DNA of 64,000 nt. It comes from JANQSP01 sp965226095 (GTDB lineage: Bacteria > Bdellovibrionota > Bdellovibrionia > Bdellovibrionales > UBA1609). A program made the position numbers and the translations under genes. The notes beneath the pieces were generated by a model that worked only from the letters and a program-made list of their open reading frames with translations, had not been told where the DNA came from and did no database searches. The DNA lies in assembly GCA_965226095.1 (NCBI GenBank), contig OZ245336.1, forward strand, positions 1,054,001-1,118,000. The letters run 5' to 3'. This document shows, piece by piece, positions 43,845 to 52,675 of this stretch (positions are counted from its first letter, which is position 1; each line of letters begins with the position of its first letter).

Positions 43845-46157
43845 ATGAAATTTTTTATCATTGCCACTCTTATCAGCTTTGCTACACTCGGTGCACTGTG
43901 GTCCTTAGGAGAAAAGACAATGGAAGTAAAAGAACCTGTGCCAGGCATACATAGCTTTAATACAGAACTGAGTAAAAAGCTGAGCAAAATGACCACAATA
44001 AAGAGAAAAAGTAATTATCGTCCTCGTACAAAACATTTGGACAAAGAAGGCTGGGCTCTTTTTACCAATCGTTTATTTCTGGAAAGTAGCCCCTATCTGC
44101 TTCAACACGCCCATAATCCAGTTAATTGGTACCCTTGGTCTGAAGAGACTTTTAATGAAGCAAAAAAACACAATCTCCCAGTCTTACTCAGTGTAGGGTA
44201 CTCCACCTGTCACTGGTGCCACGTCATGGAAGAAGAATCTTTTGAAGATCTGGAAATTGCCCGTTATATGAATGAAAATTATATAGCCATTAAAGTGGAT
44301 CGGGAAGAAAGACCTGATATTGATTCTATTTATATGAGTGCTGTGCAGATGTTGACTGGCAGCGGAGGATGGCCCATGACAGTATGGCTGACTCCTGATA
44401 AAAAACCATTCTATGGAGGTACCTATTTTCCTCCCAGGACTGGCGATCGAGGTTCACATAAAGGCTTCTTATCCTTGTTAAAAGAGTTAAAACAAGTTTA
44501 CGTGGATAAACCAGAACAGGTTACGCAAAGCAGTCATCATTTGCATGAAATACTACAAAAAACTCTCCAACCAACTACAGGTAATCAAAATACACCAGAT
44601 GAAAATGTTGTTTCACTACTCTACCAACAAGTAAAAACTAACTGGGACCCTGTGCATGGTGGTATGAGAGGAGCGCCCAAATTCCCTAGCTCTTTCCCCT
44701 CCAGAGTTTTACTAAGATCTTATTTAAAAACCAAAGATGAACAAATTTTAAAAATTTTACATAAATCACTAACCGGTATGATGAATGGGGGCTTACAAGA
44801 TCATGTGGGTGGGGGGTTTCATCGTTACTCCACAGACTCCCAATGGTTAGTCCCTCACTTTGAAAAAATGCTTTATGATCAAGCTCTTTTGGCAGTGATT
44901 TACCTGGAAGCCACTCACTTATTTAAAAAAGATAGTTATAAACAAACTGCAAAAAATATTCTGGATTATATAATAAGAGATATGCAGTCTGCAGAAGGAG
45001 GTTTCTATTCAGCAACTGATGCAGATAGTTTATCTGATAAGGGACATAAAGAAGAGGGCTTTTATTTTACCTGGACGGCTGAAGAGCTGGACAAGGTATT
45101 GGATGAAGTCTCAGCTAAGTTAGTAAAAGGATACTATAATGTTAGTGGCTCCGGAAACTTTGAAGGTAGAAGTATTTTTTATGTGCATGCTGATTTATCT
45201 GAGATAGCAAAAAATTTAAACTTATCTCTCTCAACTGCTGAACAAAAATTACACTCTGCCAGAGAAAAACTCTATCAAGCCAGAAATAAAAGACCCCTCC
45301 CCTTAAGAGATGAAAAAGTGCTCTCTGCCTGGAATGGTTTAATGATCTCCGCATTCGTTACAGGTTTCTCTGTTTTAAATGAAAAAAAATATTTGGAGCA
45401 GGCTGAAAAATCAGCTCAATTTGTACTAGACAATATGTTTAAAGAAAATCAGCTGTACCGCGCATGGAAAGATGGCACAGCTTATATCCCCGCCTACCTG
45501 GAAGATTATGCCTTTCTAATAGCCGGACTTTTGGATTTATTTGAGTGGACCGGAAATATAAAATGGTTGAAAAAAGTTTTGGAATTAGATCAAATTTTGG
45601 AAACTTCTTTTGAAGATAAAGAAAATGGTGGGTTTTTTATGACAGCTGATAAATATGAAAAACTTCTGGCTAGAGAAAAACCTTTGTACGACGGAGCAGA
45701 GCCTTCCGGAAATGCTGTTGCCACATTAAATCTTTTACGCCTGGCCGAATTGACAGGGGAAACTTCTTACAAACAAAGGGCTGAAAAAACACTTAACACA
45801 GTAGCAGAAAATTTAAATAAAAATCCTCTTTCTTACTCCGAATGGATGGTGGCCGTAGATTTTTATCATAATAAAACCCACGAAGTTGTTTTAGTTCAAC
45901 CAGATGAAGCAGAACAGAGCAAACCTCTTTTACTTGATGAAATAAAAAAATGGTACTTGCCTCATAAAGTGTTAACAGTTGTACAAAATTCACAAGTGGA
46001 AAAATATAGTAAACTCTTAAAACCTGTTAGCCGAAAAAAAACTATTGATGGCAAAGCCACTGTCTATATTTGTGAAGAAGGCGCCTGCCAACTTCCTACA
46101 AATGAATTAAAAGAATTGAAAAATCAATTAAAAGATATGCAATCCGGTAACTTATAG
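43845..46157 (+). CDS. DUF255 thioredoxin-fold protein (YyaL/SPATA20 family)
   Basis: A 770-residue protein whose N-terminal hydrophobic segment (1-20) suggests membrane attachment or export. The N-terminal thioredoxin-like domain has 'SSPYLLQHAHNPVNWYPW' and the CHWC motif (122-125, 'STCHWCHVMEEESF'), with 'DREERPDID' and 'GSGGWPMTVWLTP' as family signatures. The rest is an (alpha/alpha)-barrel similar to N-acylglucosamine epimerases ('HDHVGGGFHRYSTD'-like, 'WNGLMISAF', 'DGAEPSGNAVA'). The biochemical role of the family is unknown. An extra hydrophobic N-terminus is unusual for it, since related proteins are cytosolic. Confidence 0.85.
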   Translation: MKFFIIATLISFATLGALWSLGEKTMEVKEPVPGIHSFNTELSKKLSKMTTIKRKSNYRPRTKHLDKEGWALFTNRLFLESSPYLLQHAHNPVNWYPWSEETFNEAKKHNLPVLLSVGYSTCHWCHVMEEESFEDLEIARYMNENYIAIKVDREERPDIDSIYMSAVQMLTGSGGWPMTVWLTPDKKPFYGGTYFPPRTGDRGSHKGFLSLLKELKQVYVDKPEQVTQSSHHLHEILQKTLQPTTGNQNTPDENVVSLLYQQVKTNWDPVHGGMRGAPKFPSSFPSRVLLRSYLKTKDEQILKILHKSLTGMMNGGLQDHVGGGFHRYSTDSQWLVPHFEKMLYDQALLAVIYLEATHLFKKDSYKQTAKNILDYIIRDMQSAEGGFYSATDADSLSDKGHKEEGFYFTWTAEELDKVLDEVSAKLVKGYYNVSGSGNFEGRSIFYVHADLSEIAKNLNLSLSTAEQKLHSAREKLYQARNKRPLPLRDEKVLSAWNGLMISAFVTGFSVLNEKKYLEQAEKSAQFVLDNMFKENQLYRAWKDGTAYIPAYLEDYAFLIAGLLDLFEWTGNIKWLKKVLELDQILETSFEDKENGGFFMTADKYEKLLAREKPLYDGAEPSGNAVATLNLLRLAELTGETSYKQRAEKTLNTVAENLNKNPLSYSEWMVAVDFYHNKTHEVVLVQPDEAEQSKPLLLDEIKKWYLPHKVLTVVQNSQVEKYSKLLKPVSRKKTIDGKATVYICEEGACQLPTNELKELKNQLKDMQSGNL

Positions 46158-46220
46158 TTGTGAAAAAGCTGTATAAAAAATAAATTCACAAACTCTGATT
46201 ACAATGCTACAAATAATAAA

Positions 46221-47192
46221 ATGAATCATTCTTTTAAAAAAAATTCTATCAAACAGGTTGAAAAACTATATAAACTGCCCTTGGCAGAGCTATTACATAA
46301 AGCACATAACACACATATCAAAAAATTTGATCCACAAAAAATACAAACCAGCCAACTCCTGTCTATCAAAACAGGCTCTTGCCCCGAAAACTGCTTCTAC
46401 TGCCCACAATCCGCCCACTATAAAACAGATGTAAAAAAAGAAAAACTCATGGAATTGCAGGAAGTGATCTCCGCCGCTCGTTCAGCTAAACAAAAAGGAG
46501 CCACTCGATTTTGTATGGGAGCCGCCTGGAGAGAAATTAAAGATGGTCCACCATTTGATCGAGTACTGAAAATGGTCTCTGCTGTTAATGAATTGGGACT
46601 TGAAGTGTGCTGTACATTGGGAATGCTAAATAAAAAACAAGCTCACCGGTTAAAACAAGCAGGGCTTTACGCCTATAACCACAACATTGACTGCTCTGAA
46701 AATTTTTATCCCAATATTATCACCACCAGAAAGTATGAAGATCGTATACAAACCATCCATAATGTCAGAGAAGCAGGTATCACCGTCTGTACAGGAGGTA
46801 TCCTGGGTATGGGTGAAACACACCAAGACCGTATCGAGTTTTTACACACACTAGCCTCCTTCAATCCACAACCGGAAAGCGTTACCATAAACAAACTCAT
46901 ACCTATCCCCGGCACTCCCCTGGCAAATCAAAAACCACTGCCTGCCTTAGAGGTAGTACGAGTCATCGCTGTTGCTCGCCTCATCATGCCCGAATCCATG
47001 ATAAGACTCAGCGCCGGCAGACTCGGTATGAGTGAATCCGATCAGTTTTTATGCTTTTTTGCCGGAGCTAACTCTGTCTTCATCGGCGATAAACTATTAA
47101 CCTCCGATAACCCCACACTCATAAAAGATGAAGAATTATTTAAAAAACTTAATTTAAAATCTGCCAGCTACGAAGAATCTATTGTAAATTAA
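46221..47192 (+). CDS. bioB: Biotin synthase
   Basis: A 323-residue radical-SAM enzyme that inserts sulfur into dethiobiotin. The SAM cluster motif is C54-x3-C58-x2-C61 ('CPENCFYCPQS'). 'MGAAWREIKDGPPFDRVL', 'YNHNIDCSENFYP', 'CTGGILGMGET' and 'RLSAGRLGMSE' are diagnostic for BioB. No other biotin gene is near, so dethiobiotin must be made elsewhere or imported. It is followed 11 bp later by tRNA-Val. Confidence 0.95.
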   Translation: MNHSFKKNSIKQVEKLYKLPLAELLHKAHNTHIKKFDPQKIQTSQLLSIKTGSCPENCFYCPQSAHYKTDVKKEKLMELQEVISAARSAKQKGATRFCMGAAWREIKDGPPFDRVLKMVSAVNELGLEVCCTLGMLNKKQAHRLKQAGLYAYNHNIDCSENFYPNIITTRKYEDRIQTIHNVREAGITVCTGGILGMGETHQDRIEFLHTLASFNPQPESVTINKLIPIPGTPLANQKPLPALEVVRVIAVARLIMPESMIRLSAGRLGMSESDQFLCFFAGANSVFIGDKLLTSDNPTLIKDEELFKKLNLKSASYEESIVN

Positions 47193-47203
47193 AGTGATGA
47201 AAA

Positions 47204-47277
47204 TGGGATATAGCTCAGTTGGTTAGAGTGCTACCTTGACATGGTAGAGGTCGGCAGTTCGAGTCTGCCTATCCCAA
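47204..47277 (+). tRNA. tRNA-Val, anticodon GAC
   Basis: A 74-nt cloverleaf: acceptor TGGGATA/TATCCCA, D-stem GCTC/GAGT, anticodon stem CTACC/GGTAG with loop TTGACAT (anticodon GAC), T-stem GGCAG/CTGCC with loop TTCGAGT, discriminator A. CCA is not encoded. It stands alone after bioB and is followed by a 700-bp region of repeats. Confidence 0.96.
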
Positions 47278-47302
47278 TTCTTGGACATAACTTGATGTAT
47301 TG

Positions 47303-47375
47303 GTTAGGTTGAAGGTTGCAGACTTTTTGAGACGCTGCGCTTGGACTCGGCAAAGCCTGCAACCTTCAACCTAAC
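47303..47375. repeat. 19-bp perfect inverted repeat downstream of tRNA-Val
   Basis: GTTAGGTTGAAGGTTGCAG (47303-47321) and its exact complement (47357-47375) flank a 35-nt loop. The right arm is repeated again at 47530-47548. The region 47278-47981 contains no gene that I can support. Confidence 0.85.
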
Positions 47376-47563
47376 AATTTCTCAAGGACCTGCGAATTCA
47401 TGCAGCTTGCTCGGGACGCTTCGCTTGGACCCCTGAAAAGCCCCCAGGTGGCTTTTCAGTTTATCTGAACTTTAAATATCCACACTTCTCAAAGGATTTG
47501 CGAATAAATGCTTTTTATTGAAGCAAAGCCTGCAACCTTCAACCTAACAATTTCTCAAGGACC
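47350..47563. repeat. 41-bp direct repeats (47350-47390 and 47523-47563)
   Basis: The two copies are identical, 173 bp apart, and contain the right arm of the inverted repeat plus 'CAATTTCTCAAGGACC'. The second copy runs directly into the hairpin at 47564, so the direct repeat and the hairpin may be one composite element. Confidence 0.88.
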
Positions 47564-47703
47564 CTTGAAAGCCCCTCAGGCGGGCTTTCAAGTTCTTAAT
47601 GTTAAATGCCACATTTTTAAAAAATTGTTGATAAACTGAAAAACCACCTGAGGGTTTTTCAGTCCCTAAGGACCCTTGAAAGGTCCCCAAGTGACCTTTC
47701 AAG
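47433..47703. repeat. Cluster of four short hairpins with varying, compensated stems
   Basis: Each hairpin has a perfect 10- or 11-bp stem and a 7-nt loop: CTGAAAAGCC (47433-47459, loop CCCAGGT), CTTGAAAGCCC (47564-47592, loop CTCAGGC), CTGAAAAACC (47636-47662, loop ACCTGAG) and CTTGAAAGGTC (47675-47703, loop CCCAAGT). Stem bases differ between copies but the opposite arm changes to match. The third loop, read as its complement, is CTCAGGT, so the loop core C-Y-C-A-R-G is shared. Similar hairpins occur at 11129 and 38792-38839. No gene lies between them. Confidence 0.88.
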
Positions 47704-47780
47704 TTTTACTCAAATTACATACAACCCATTAAATCACAGGATCTGCGAATACATATAAAGATGTTATTCCTGTAGACGTT

Positions 47781-47837
47781 GTCATTCCGGCCTTGAGCCG
47801 GAATCCAGGACTGGATTCCTGCGTATACGGGAATAAC
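47781..47837. repeat. Pair of GTCATTCC...GGAATCC palindromic elements
   Basis: GTCATTCCGG..CCGGAATCCAG (47781-47808) is followed by an inverted relative, CTGGATTCC..GGGAATAAC (47811-47837). Both fold into short hairpins (ATTCCGGC/GCCGGAAT in the first). They resemble the pair at 38705. Confidence 0.7.
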
Positions 47838-47968
47838 GAACACCTCATAGAAATGACAAACCCTGTTCAGATTTAATGCGCTTGCCTAAACATTAGACAT
47901 TTTTATTTTTGCACAATGACGAACTTCAGTTTTATTAAAAAAAAATAGAGATTTTAAATATAACACCC

Positions 47969-47974
47969 TATACT
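47969..47974 (+). promoter_or_regulatory. -10-like box (TATACT) just upstream of the TadG-like gene
   Basis: TATACT ends 7 bp before the ATG at 47982. No convincing -35 box and no Shine-Dalgarno sequence are seen. The arrangement matches that at valS and relA/spoT. Confidence 0.3.
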
Positions 47975-47981
47975 AAAAGAA

Positions 47982-49964
47982 ATGTATCCAAAAAGAAAAA
48001 AACAAAAGTGCGGACAACTGGCCATCTTTATCGCTCTCATTTTTCAACTGGTCTTTATCTTGTTTGCCATGTCCCTAAATGTCGCTCTAGTAGTGCACGA
48101 TAAAATCAACCTGCAAAACTCAGTAGATCTGGCCGCCTACTACGGCGCGATGAAACAAGCCCAAACCCTAAATGCCATCGCCCATATCAATTACCAAATT
48201 CGGCAATCCTGGAAATTATTAGCTTGGCGCTACCGCGTACTCGGTAATCCTTATGCGGCAAAGCAGGGACATCCTAGGGAGCAAGAAAATTTACAGTTTG
48301 ATCCAAAAACAGGCTCTCCTGATATTTATATTGTCTGTACAGGAGCCTTTGATGCTGGCAAGAAAAAAGGTTGGGGAACATTTCGCCTACCAGGTGGCTC
48401 TGGTGCTGATGAATTGTGGACCCCAAAGAGTGGAGCAGATTATGGTTTTTGTACAAATATAAGGTTAGATATTTCTGCCCTAAGAATACCAAATGCTAGC
48501 TCTTTTTTAAAACCTTTGGTAAATGCGATCATATCTACAGCCAAAACAGGAAATAAAGAAATTACAAGAAAATGCTTAGCTATTTGCTATACTAATTGGC
48601 TGTTTGCCTTTTTTTCTTTCTATCATTTTCGAGTAGATCAAAGCAGAAAAGCAAAACTCATTTATAAAATTGCCGATAAAATTGCCGGCGATGGAATGGA
48701 AATTGAAAAGAAAGGAAATATTGAATCCGGAGCAAGACAAACTTTTATGAGCAACTTAACTTATATTAACAGACAGGCTTATGATTCTAATCCGAATAGT
48801 TTTCAAGTTTTTAATTCTCTACAAGGACAACCACCAGATAATTGGCTTTCATCTGAATCCTTTTATGCTTATCCCCCTTTATATGTAAAAACAACTGGAG
48901 AACCAGGTGATTGTTCAGGAAAGGGTACTTTTATAAATGATCTACCAGATAATGTGACTGATTCTTCTTTGATACAATTAGCCACCAATGATTTAATAGG
49001 ATATTCAAATAACAGGACTTTATGTAAAGAAACCGGTTCCAATAACTTCTGTGAATCCTCTGCAGGACTCACTAAAAAAGATGATTTTATTGTCTACTTT
49101 GGAGCTAAAGCTGAGTTGGAATATAAGAACCAAATCTTTCTGCCTTTTTTTAAAAACAATAAATTAAGATTAAAAGCCCAGGGTTTTGCCAAACCCTTCG
49201 GTGGTCGTATTGGTCCAAAATTCGAAGATGATAAAACTTTACCTCGATTAGCAGTAGGCACTATGCCAACAGAAAGACAAGTATCTAAGTGGAGCCCTAA
49301 CTATGCTAAATATCCAGGGGATGAATTTGGCCTTGCTTCTCACTATGTCCAAAGGCAATGGGCTGAAAGAATTTATAATGCAACTAGCACATTTAAAAAT
49401 ATTGAAAATTATATTCCAGGTAATTTCCCCAATCTACCTAACTCTCCTTTATCAAAAGACACTGAATCAAAACAATGGGAGTTGGCGGCTGTTGCCCCTG
49501 ACTTATTTGATGTCACCTACTTTACTATTCTCCCCTCCTATATGGATACTTATTATAAGAATTTACAAGCTTGGGATTTTAATCCACCAGAGGATTTTGG
49601 TGGTGGAATTAAACAGCAAGTATCTGGAACTGGAGTATGGCCGGTCCCTGCTCTGAACCCAAATATGAATAAACCGTTTTATGTTATAAAAGACTTATCA
49701 AATCTTCTAACAGGTTGGAATCCTCCAAAAGAAAAATACACAAATACAGGTGAATATCCTGCAGATGAGAACAAAACCACATTTGCCAAATGCGATAAAT
49801 GGGACTATCAATTAGATGACGACGGAGATGCCAGATTGGCCACTGGCTGTGTCACCGGCGGACGCACCGGCTATTCTGTCAAAATGATAAATAAGGAACA
49901 TCTACAAACAATCATTAGCGGCGGTCTGACTCCAGAACCTTCCGGTTCAGATTGGAATTGGTAG
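47982..49964 (+). CDS. TadG/TadE-like protein with N-terminal membrane helix
   Basis: A 660-residue protein whose N-terminus fits the TadG-like family of Flp-pilus proteins: 'GQLAIFIALIFQLVFILFAM' in part, then 'NLQNSVDLAAYYGAMKQAQ', corresponding to the usual G-x-hydrophobic helix followed by LQxxxDxAALA. The large remainder is extracytoplasmic and unrecognised, with several cysteines ('GDCSGKGTF', 'TLCKETGSNNFCESS', 'FAKCDKWDY'). Proteins of this kind are often encoded with tad genes, but no other tad gene lies in this window. The function is inferred only from the N-terminus. Confidence 0.65.
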   Translation: MYPKRKKQKCGQLAIFIALIFQLVFILFAMSLNVALVVHDKINLQNSVDLAAYYGAMKQAQTLNAIAHINYQIRQSWKLLAWRYRVLGNPYAAKQGHPREQENLQFDPKTGSPDIYIVCTGAFDAGKKKGWGTFRLPGGSGADELWTPKSGADYGFCTNIRLDISALRIPNASSFLKPLVNAIISTAKTGNKEITRKCLAICYTNWLFAFFSFYHFRVDQSRKAKLIYKIADKIAGDGMEIEKKGNIESGARQTFMSNLTYINRQAYDSNPNSFQVFNSLQGQPPDNWLSSESFYAYPPLYVKTTGEPGDCSGKGTFINDLPDNVTDSSLIQLATNDLIGYSNNRTLCKETGSNNFCESSAGLTKKDDFIVYFGAKAELEYKNQIFLPFFKNNKLRLKAQGFAKPFGGRIGPKFEDDKTLPRLAVGTMPTERQVSKWSPNYAKYPGDEFGLASHYVQRQWAERIYNATSTFKNIENYIPGNFPNLPNSPLSKDTESKQWELAAVAPDLFDVTYFTILPSYMDTYYKNLQAWDFNPPEDFGGGIKQQVSGTGVWPVPALNPNMNKPFYVIKDLSNLLTGWNPPKEKYTNTGEYPADENKTTFAKCDKWDYQLDDDGDARLATGCVTGGRTGYSVKMINKEHLQTIISGGLTPEPSGSDWNW

Positions 49965-50044
49965 ATAGTAAAGACAAAGTGAGTAATTTTTACATCTATT
50001 AAGTGCTTCACAATTTATGTAAAATATGACATATTAACGAGATT

Positions 50045-51478
50045 ATGAAGTACACTTTGCTTCTACTAATAATAATTTTTATCCGCTTTAGCCTGGCTGA
50101 AGAAAAGCTCAGTAACTCTGAAGCAACTCCTATAACTACAGATACAATAACAGAAGAAACAAGTGAAAACAAAAATCCACATGACCGTTTTGTGTCGCCA
50201 GACACCAAACAACTCCATGAGTTTTTAGATAAAAATAAAGATGTGGAGATGGAGGTCTATAAAGAAATAGAGGAGGATGGCTCTATTGGAATACATATTC
50301 GCCCTCGAGTTAAACCTCAACCTGTACAACAAGTCAACATCTCACCTCCTAAAAAAATACAGTACGATTTCTGCAATACTCCAAGACAAGAAGCTATAAA
50401 AACTGCTGTTAGCGATTTACTAAACAAACCCTGTCAGGCAATCACTCCAGAAGATTTAAAAAGAATGAGAAGTTTACCTTTGAATAATCTGAATATAACC
50501 CAGGTTAGCCAAATAGATTTTGATGAACTAAACAATGTTACCATGATTAGCCTACATAACAATCGATTAAAAGAAATTCCAGTTGGTACATTTAATCACT
50601 TACAAAAACTAACGTACTTGGATCTCTCTCATAATCAAATAGAACAAATAAACACCGCTGAACTCAACAATATACCTCAGTTAAGTTATTTAGATCTCTC
50701 TCATAATCTCTTAAGAGATTTCCCTGCTTTAAATAACCCTCAACTGACTCACTTGGATCTTTCTTACAATTTCCTAAATAGGATAACTAAAGATACCTTT
50801 AGCCCCAAACCACAGTTTGATTATTACACACCGGACACACCTTCAACAATGTGGGAAAACCTGATTACTCTGAATTTATCCTATAATCGAATTGATCAAA
50901 TTGAACTAGGAGCGCTTAGTTATTTATATACACTGGTGAATTTAAACTTGTCTCATAACTACATTGAAGAAATATCTTTTCAAGATCTTGCTGGCCTATA
51001 TAGCCTGGTCAACTTGAATATATCTTATAACCAAATTTCTGAATTAGCATCAGGTATATTCAATCAACTTCATCAATTGGTTACTTTGGATATTTCCAAC
51101 AATGAATTAAACTCATTGGAATGGCAGGCCTTTGAAAATTTAAAAGTCTTAGAAGTTTTAAAATATTCAAATAACCCATTAGATCAAATCATCATTAACC
51201 CTCAAAGAGATTTTTATAAAACTGGTAGTGATAAAGAATGGTACGACTGTTGGTTAACTTCTTGCTGGAATAATTATGCTTATATTGCTATTGATAAAAA
51301 AAGATATAAGTATATGAAATGCAGAGGAAATGATTCTGATTCACATTGTCATCAGTTGGCTGAAATGTGGAATCAAGATCTGAATGAAGGCTACTTCCTG
51401 GTTGTTAAACTAAAACATAATGGACAACATATAGATCTTGTGCAAAGACATGAAGAGTTCCCTTTTGATATTAACTAA
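50045..51478 (+). CDS. Secreted leucine-rich-repeat protein
   Basis: A 477-residue exported protein (signal peptide to about residue 18). An acidic/threonine-rich linker leads to the cap 'CNTPRQEAIKTAVSDLLNKPC' and about nine LRRs at residues 135-395 of the type 'LTYLDLSHNQIEQINTAEL'. Some repeats are irregular (one insertion with 'FSPKPQFDYYTPDTPSTMWE'). A cysteine-containing C-terminal cap follows ('WYDCWLTSCW', 'MKCRGNDSDSHCHQLAEMW'). It shares the N-cap with the proteins at 15408 and 38895. Such proteins are typical of surface or secreted binding factors. A target is not known. Confidence 0.85.
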   Translation: MKYTLLLLIIIFIRFSLAEEKLSNSEATPITTDTITEETSENKNPHDRFVSPDTKQLHEFLDKNKDVEMEVYKEIEEDGSIGIHIRPRVKPQPVQQVNISPPKKIQYDFCNTPRQEAIKTAVSDLLNKPCQAITPEDLKRMRSLPLNNLNITQVSQIDFDELNNVTMISLHNNRLKEIPVGTFNHLQKLTYLDLSHNQIEQINTAELNNIPQLSYLDLSHNLLRDFPALNNPQLTHLDLSYNFLNRITKDTFSPKPQFDYYTPDTPSTMWENLITLNLSYNRIDQIELGALSYLYTLVNLNLSHNYIEEISFQDLAGLYSLVNLNISYNQISELASGIFNQLHQLVTLDISNNELNSLEWQAFENLKVLEVLKYSNNPLDQIIINPQRDFYKTGSDKEWYDCWLTSCWNNYAYIAIDKKRYKYMKCRGNDSDSHCHQLAEMWNQDLNEGYFLVVKLKHNGQHIDLVQRHEEFPFDIN

Positions 51479-51550
51479 ATTACATATTTGTAATGCATTG
51501 CTTTTATTTTGCCTATCAAATAAAATATTTCATATAGTTAGAGATAAGAC

Positions 51551-52471
51551 ATGGATATACAGCAATTAATGACATTTTGTACAGTCATCTCAGAAGGAAG
51601 CATGACTGCAGCGGCCAATAAACTGTCTGTTACACAACCGGCAGTCAGTCAACAAATCCGAAGTTTGGAAAAGGAACTTGGTGTAAAAATCCTAATACGA
51701 GGGGTAAGACATATTCGCCTCACCGTACAAGGTCAACTTTTATATAACTATGCTAAGAAAATACTAGATCTCACACATAAAGTAGAACTTTCCTTGCATA
51801 ACATGTCAGATGAGCTGGAAGGTCACATACAGGTGGCAACATTGAACTCTATCGGATTAAATCTCATTACTCCTATTATTGGTACTATACTTAACCCGAA
51901 TCAAAGAAAACTCAAAATGGGACTTTTTTATGGTACAGGAGCGGAAGTCATTGAAAAAATGAAAAAACAAGAAGTGGATATAGCTATCTTACCAGATCTA
52001 AAAGAAGAGTATCAATTGGAACTAACTAACTATCAATCCCAGTTTTTATTTAAAGATGACCTCTTGTTTGTAGGATCCGGAAAAGACAGCTCTTTACCTA
52101 AATCCATATCTCTCAAAGACATTGAAACTCGCCCCTTTGTGACATTTAAAAATTTATTTCCACGTTTTCGATATTATTTTAGCCATACAGTTGAACAACA
52201 GCGTTTGAATCTGCAACCTGTATTCGAAAGTAATAATATCGGTACATTAAAAAAATTAATAGAACTTTGGATGTGCTGGGGATTTTTACCCAATCATAGT
52301 ATCTATAAACATATTAGAACAGGTCGACTTTCCGTCATTCAATTAGAAGAAGTGGATTATTCCATGAACATAAAAGCTTATTATAGACATAGCGATACAC
52401 AAAATGAAAAAAAGCAAAGAATTATAAATACTTTTTTAATGCTTCTTCAAAAACAACATCACTTAGCTTAA
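51551..52471 (+). CDS. LysR family transcriptional regulator
   Basis: A 306-residue LTTR. The N-terminal winged helix is clear ('MDIQQLMTFCTVISEGSMTAAANKLSVTQPAVSQQIRSLEKELGVKIL' in part) and the C-terminal part (about 90-300) is the periplasmic-binding-like effector domain. Regulators of this type often act on a divergent neighbour, but here the upstream gene is an LRR protein on the same strand. The target and the effector are unknown. No clear T-N11-A site was found upstream by eye. Confidence 0.92.
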   Translation: MDIQQLMTFCTVISEGSMTAAANKLSVTQPAVSQQIRSLEKELGVKILIRGVRHIRLTVQGQLLYNYAKKILDLTHKVELSLHNMSDELEGHIQVATLNSIGLNLITPIIGTILNPNQRKLKMGLFYGTGAEVIEKMKKQEVDIAILPDLKEEYQLELTNYQSQFLFKDDLLFVGSGKDSSLPKSISLKDIETRPFVTFKNLFPRFRYYFSHTVEQQRLNLQPVFESNNIGTLKKLIELWMCWGFLPNHSIYKHIRTGRLSVIQLEEVDYSMNIKAYYRHSDTQNEKKQRIINTFLMLLQKQHHLA

Positions 52472-52675
52472 TTCTTTATAAGGTAAATTATTAATAAGTT
52501 TGACTGTATTAATTTGCAACAATAGTGAAAAAATTACATAGGTTAATAAAAAAAATTGACTTCTTTTTAGAGAAGCACTGTAATAACACTGTTTACTTAT
52601 TCTAGATATTAAATACAACTTGTAAAAAGTAATCTAAAAAATATAACTTCATAACCATAAAAAAGGTGAAATTCT

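Noticed and set aside
47433..47703. CRISPR or simple terminator cluster
   Set aside because: Spacing is irregular (131, 72 and 39 bp) and the repeats themselves vary, so not CRISPR; no T-runs or genes between the four, so not plain terminators.
48253..49656. Open frames inside the TadG-like gene on both strands
   Set aside because: They are short, lack motifs, and the 660-residue frame is continuous across the region.
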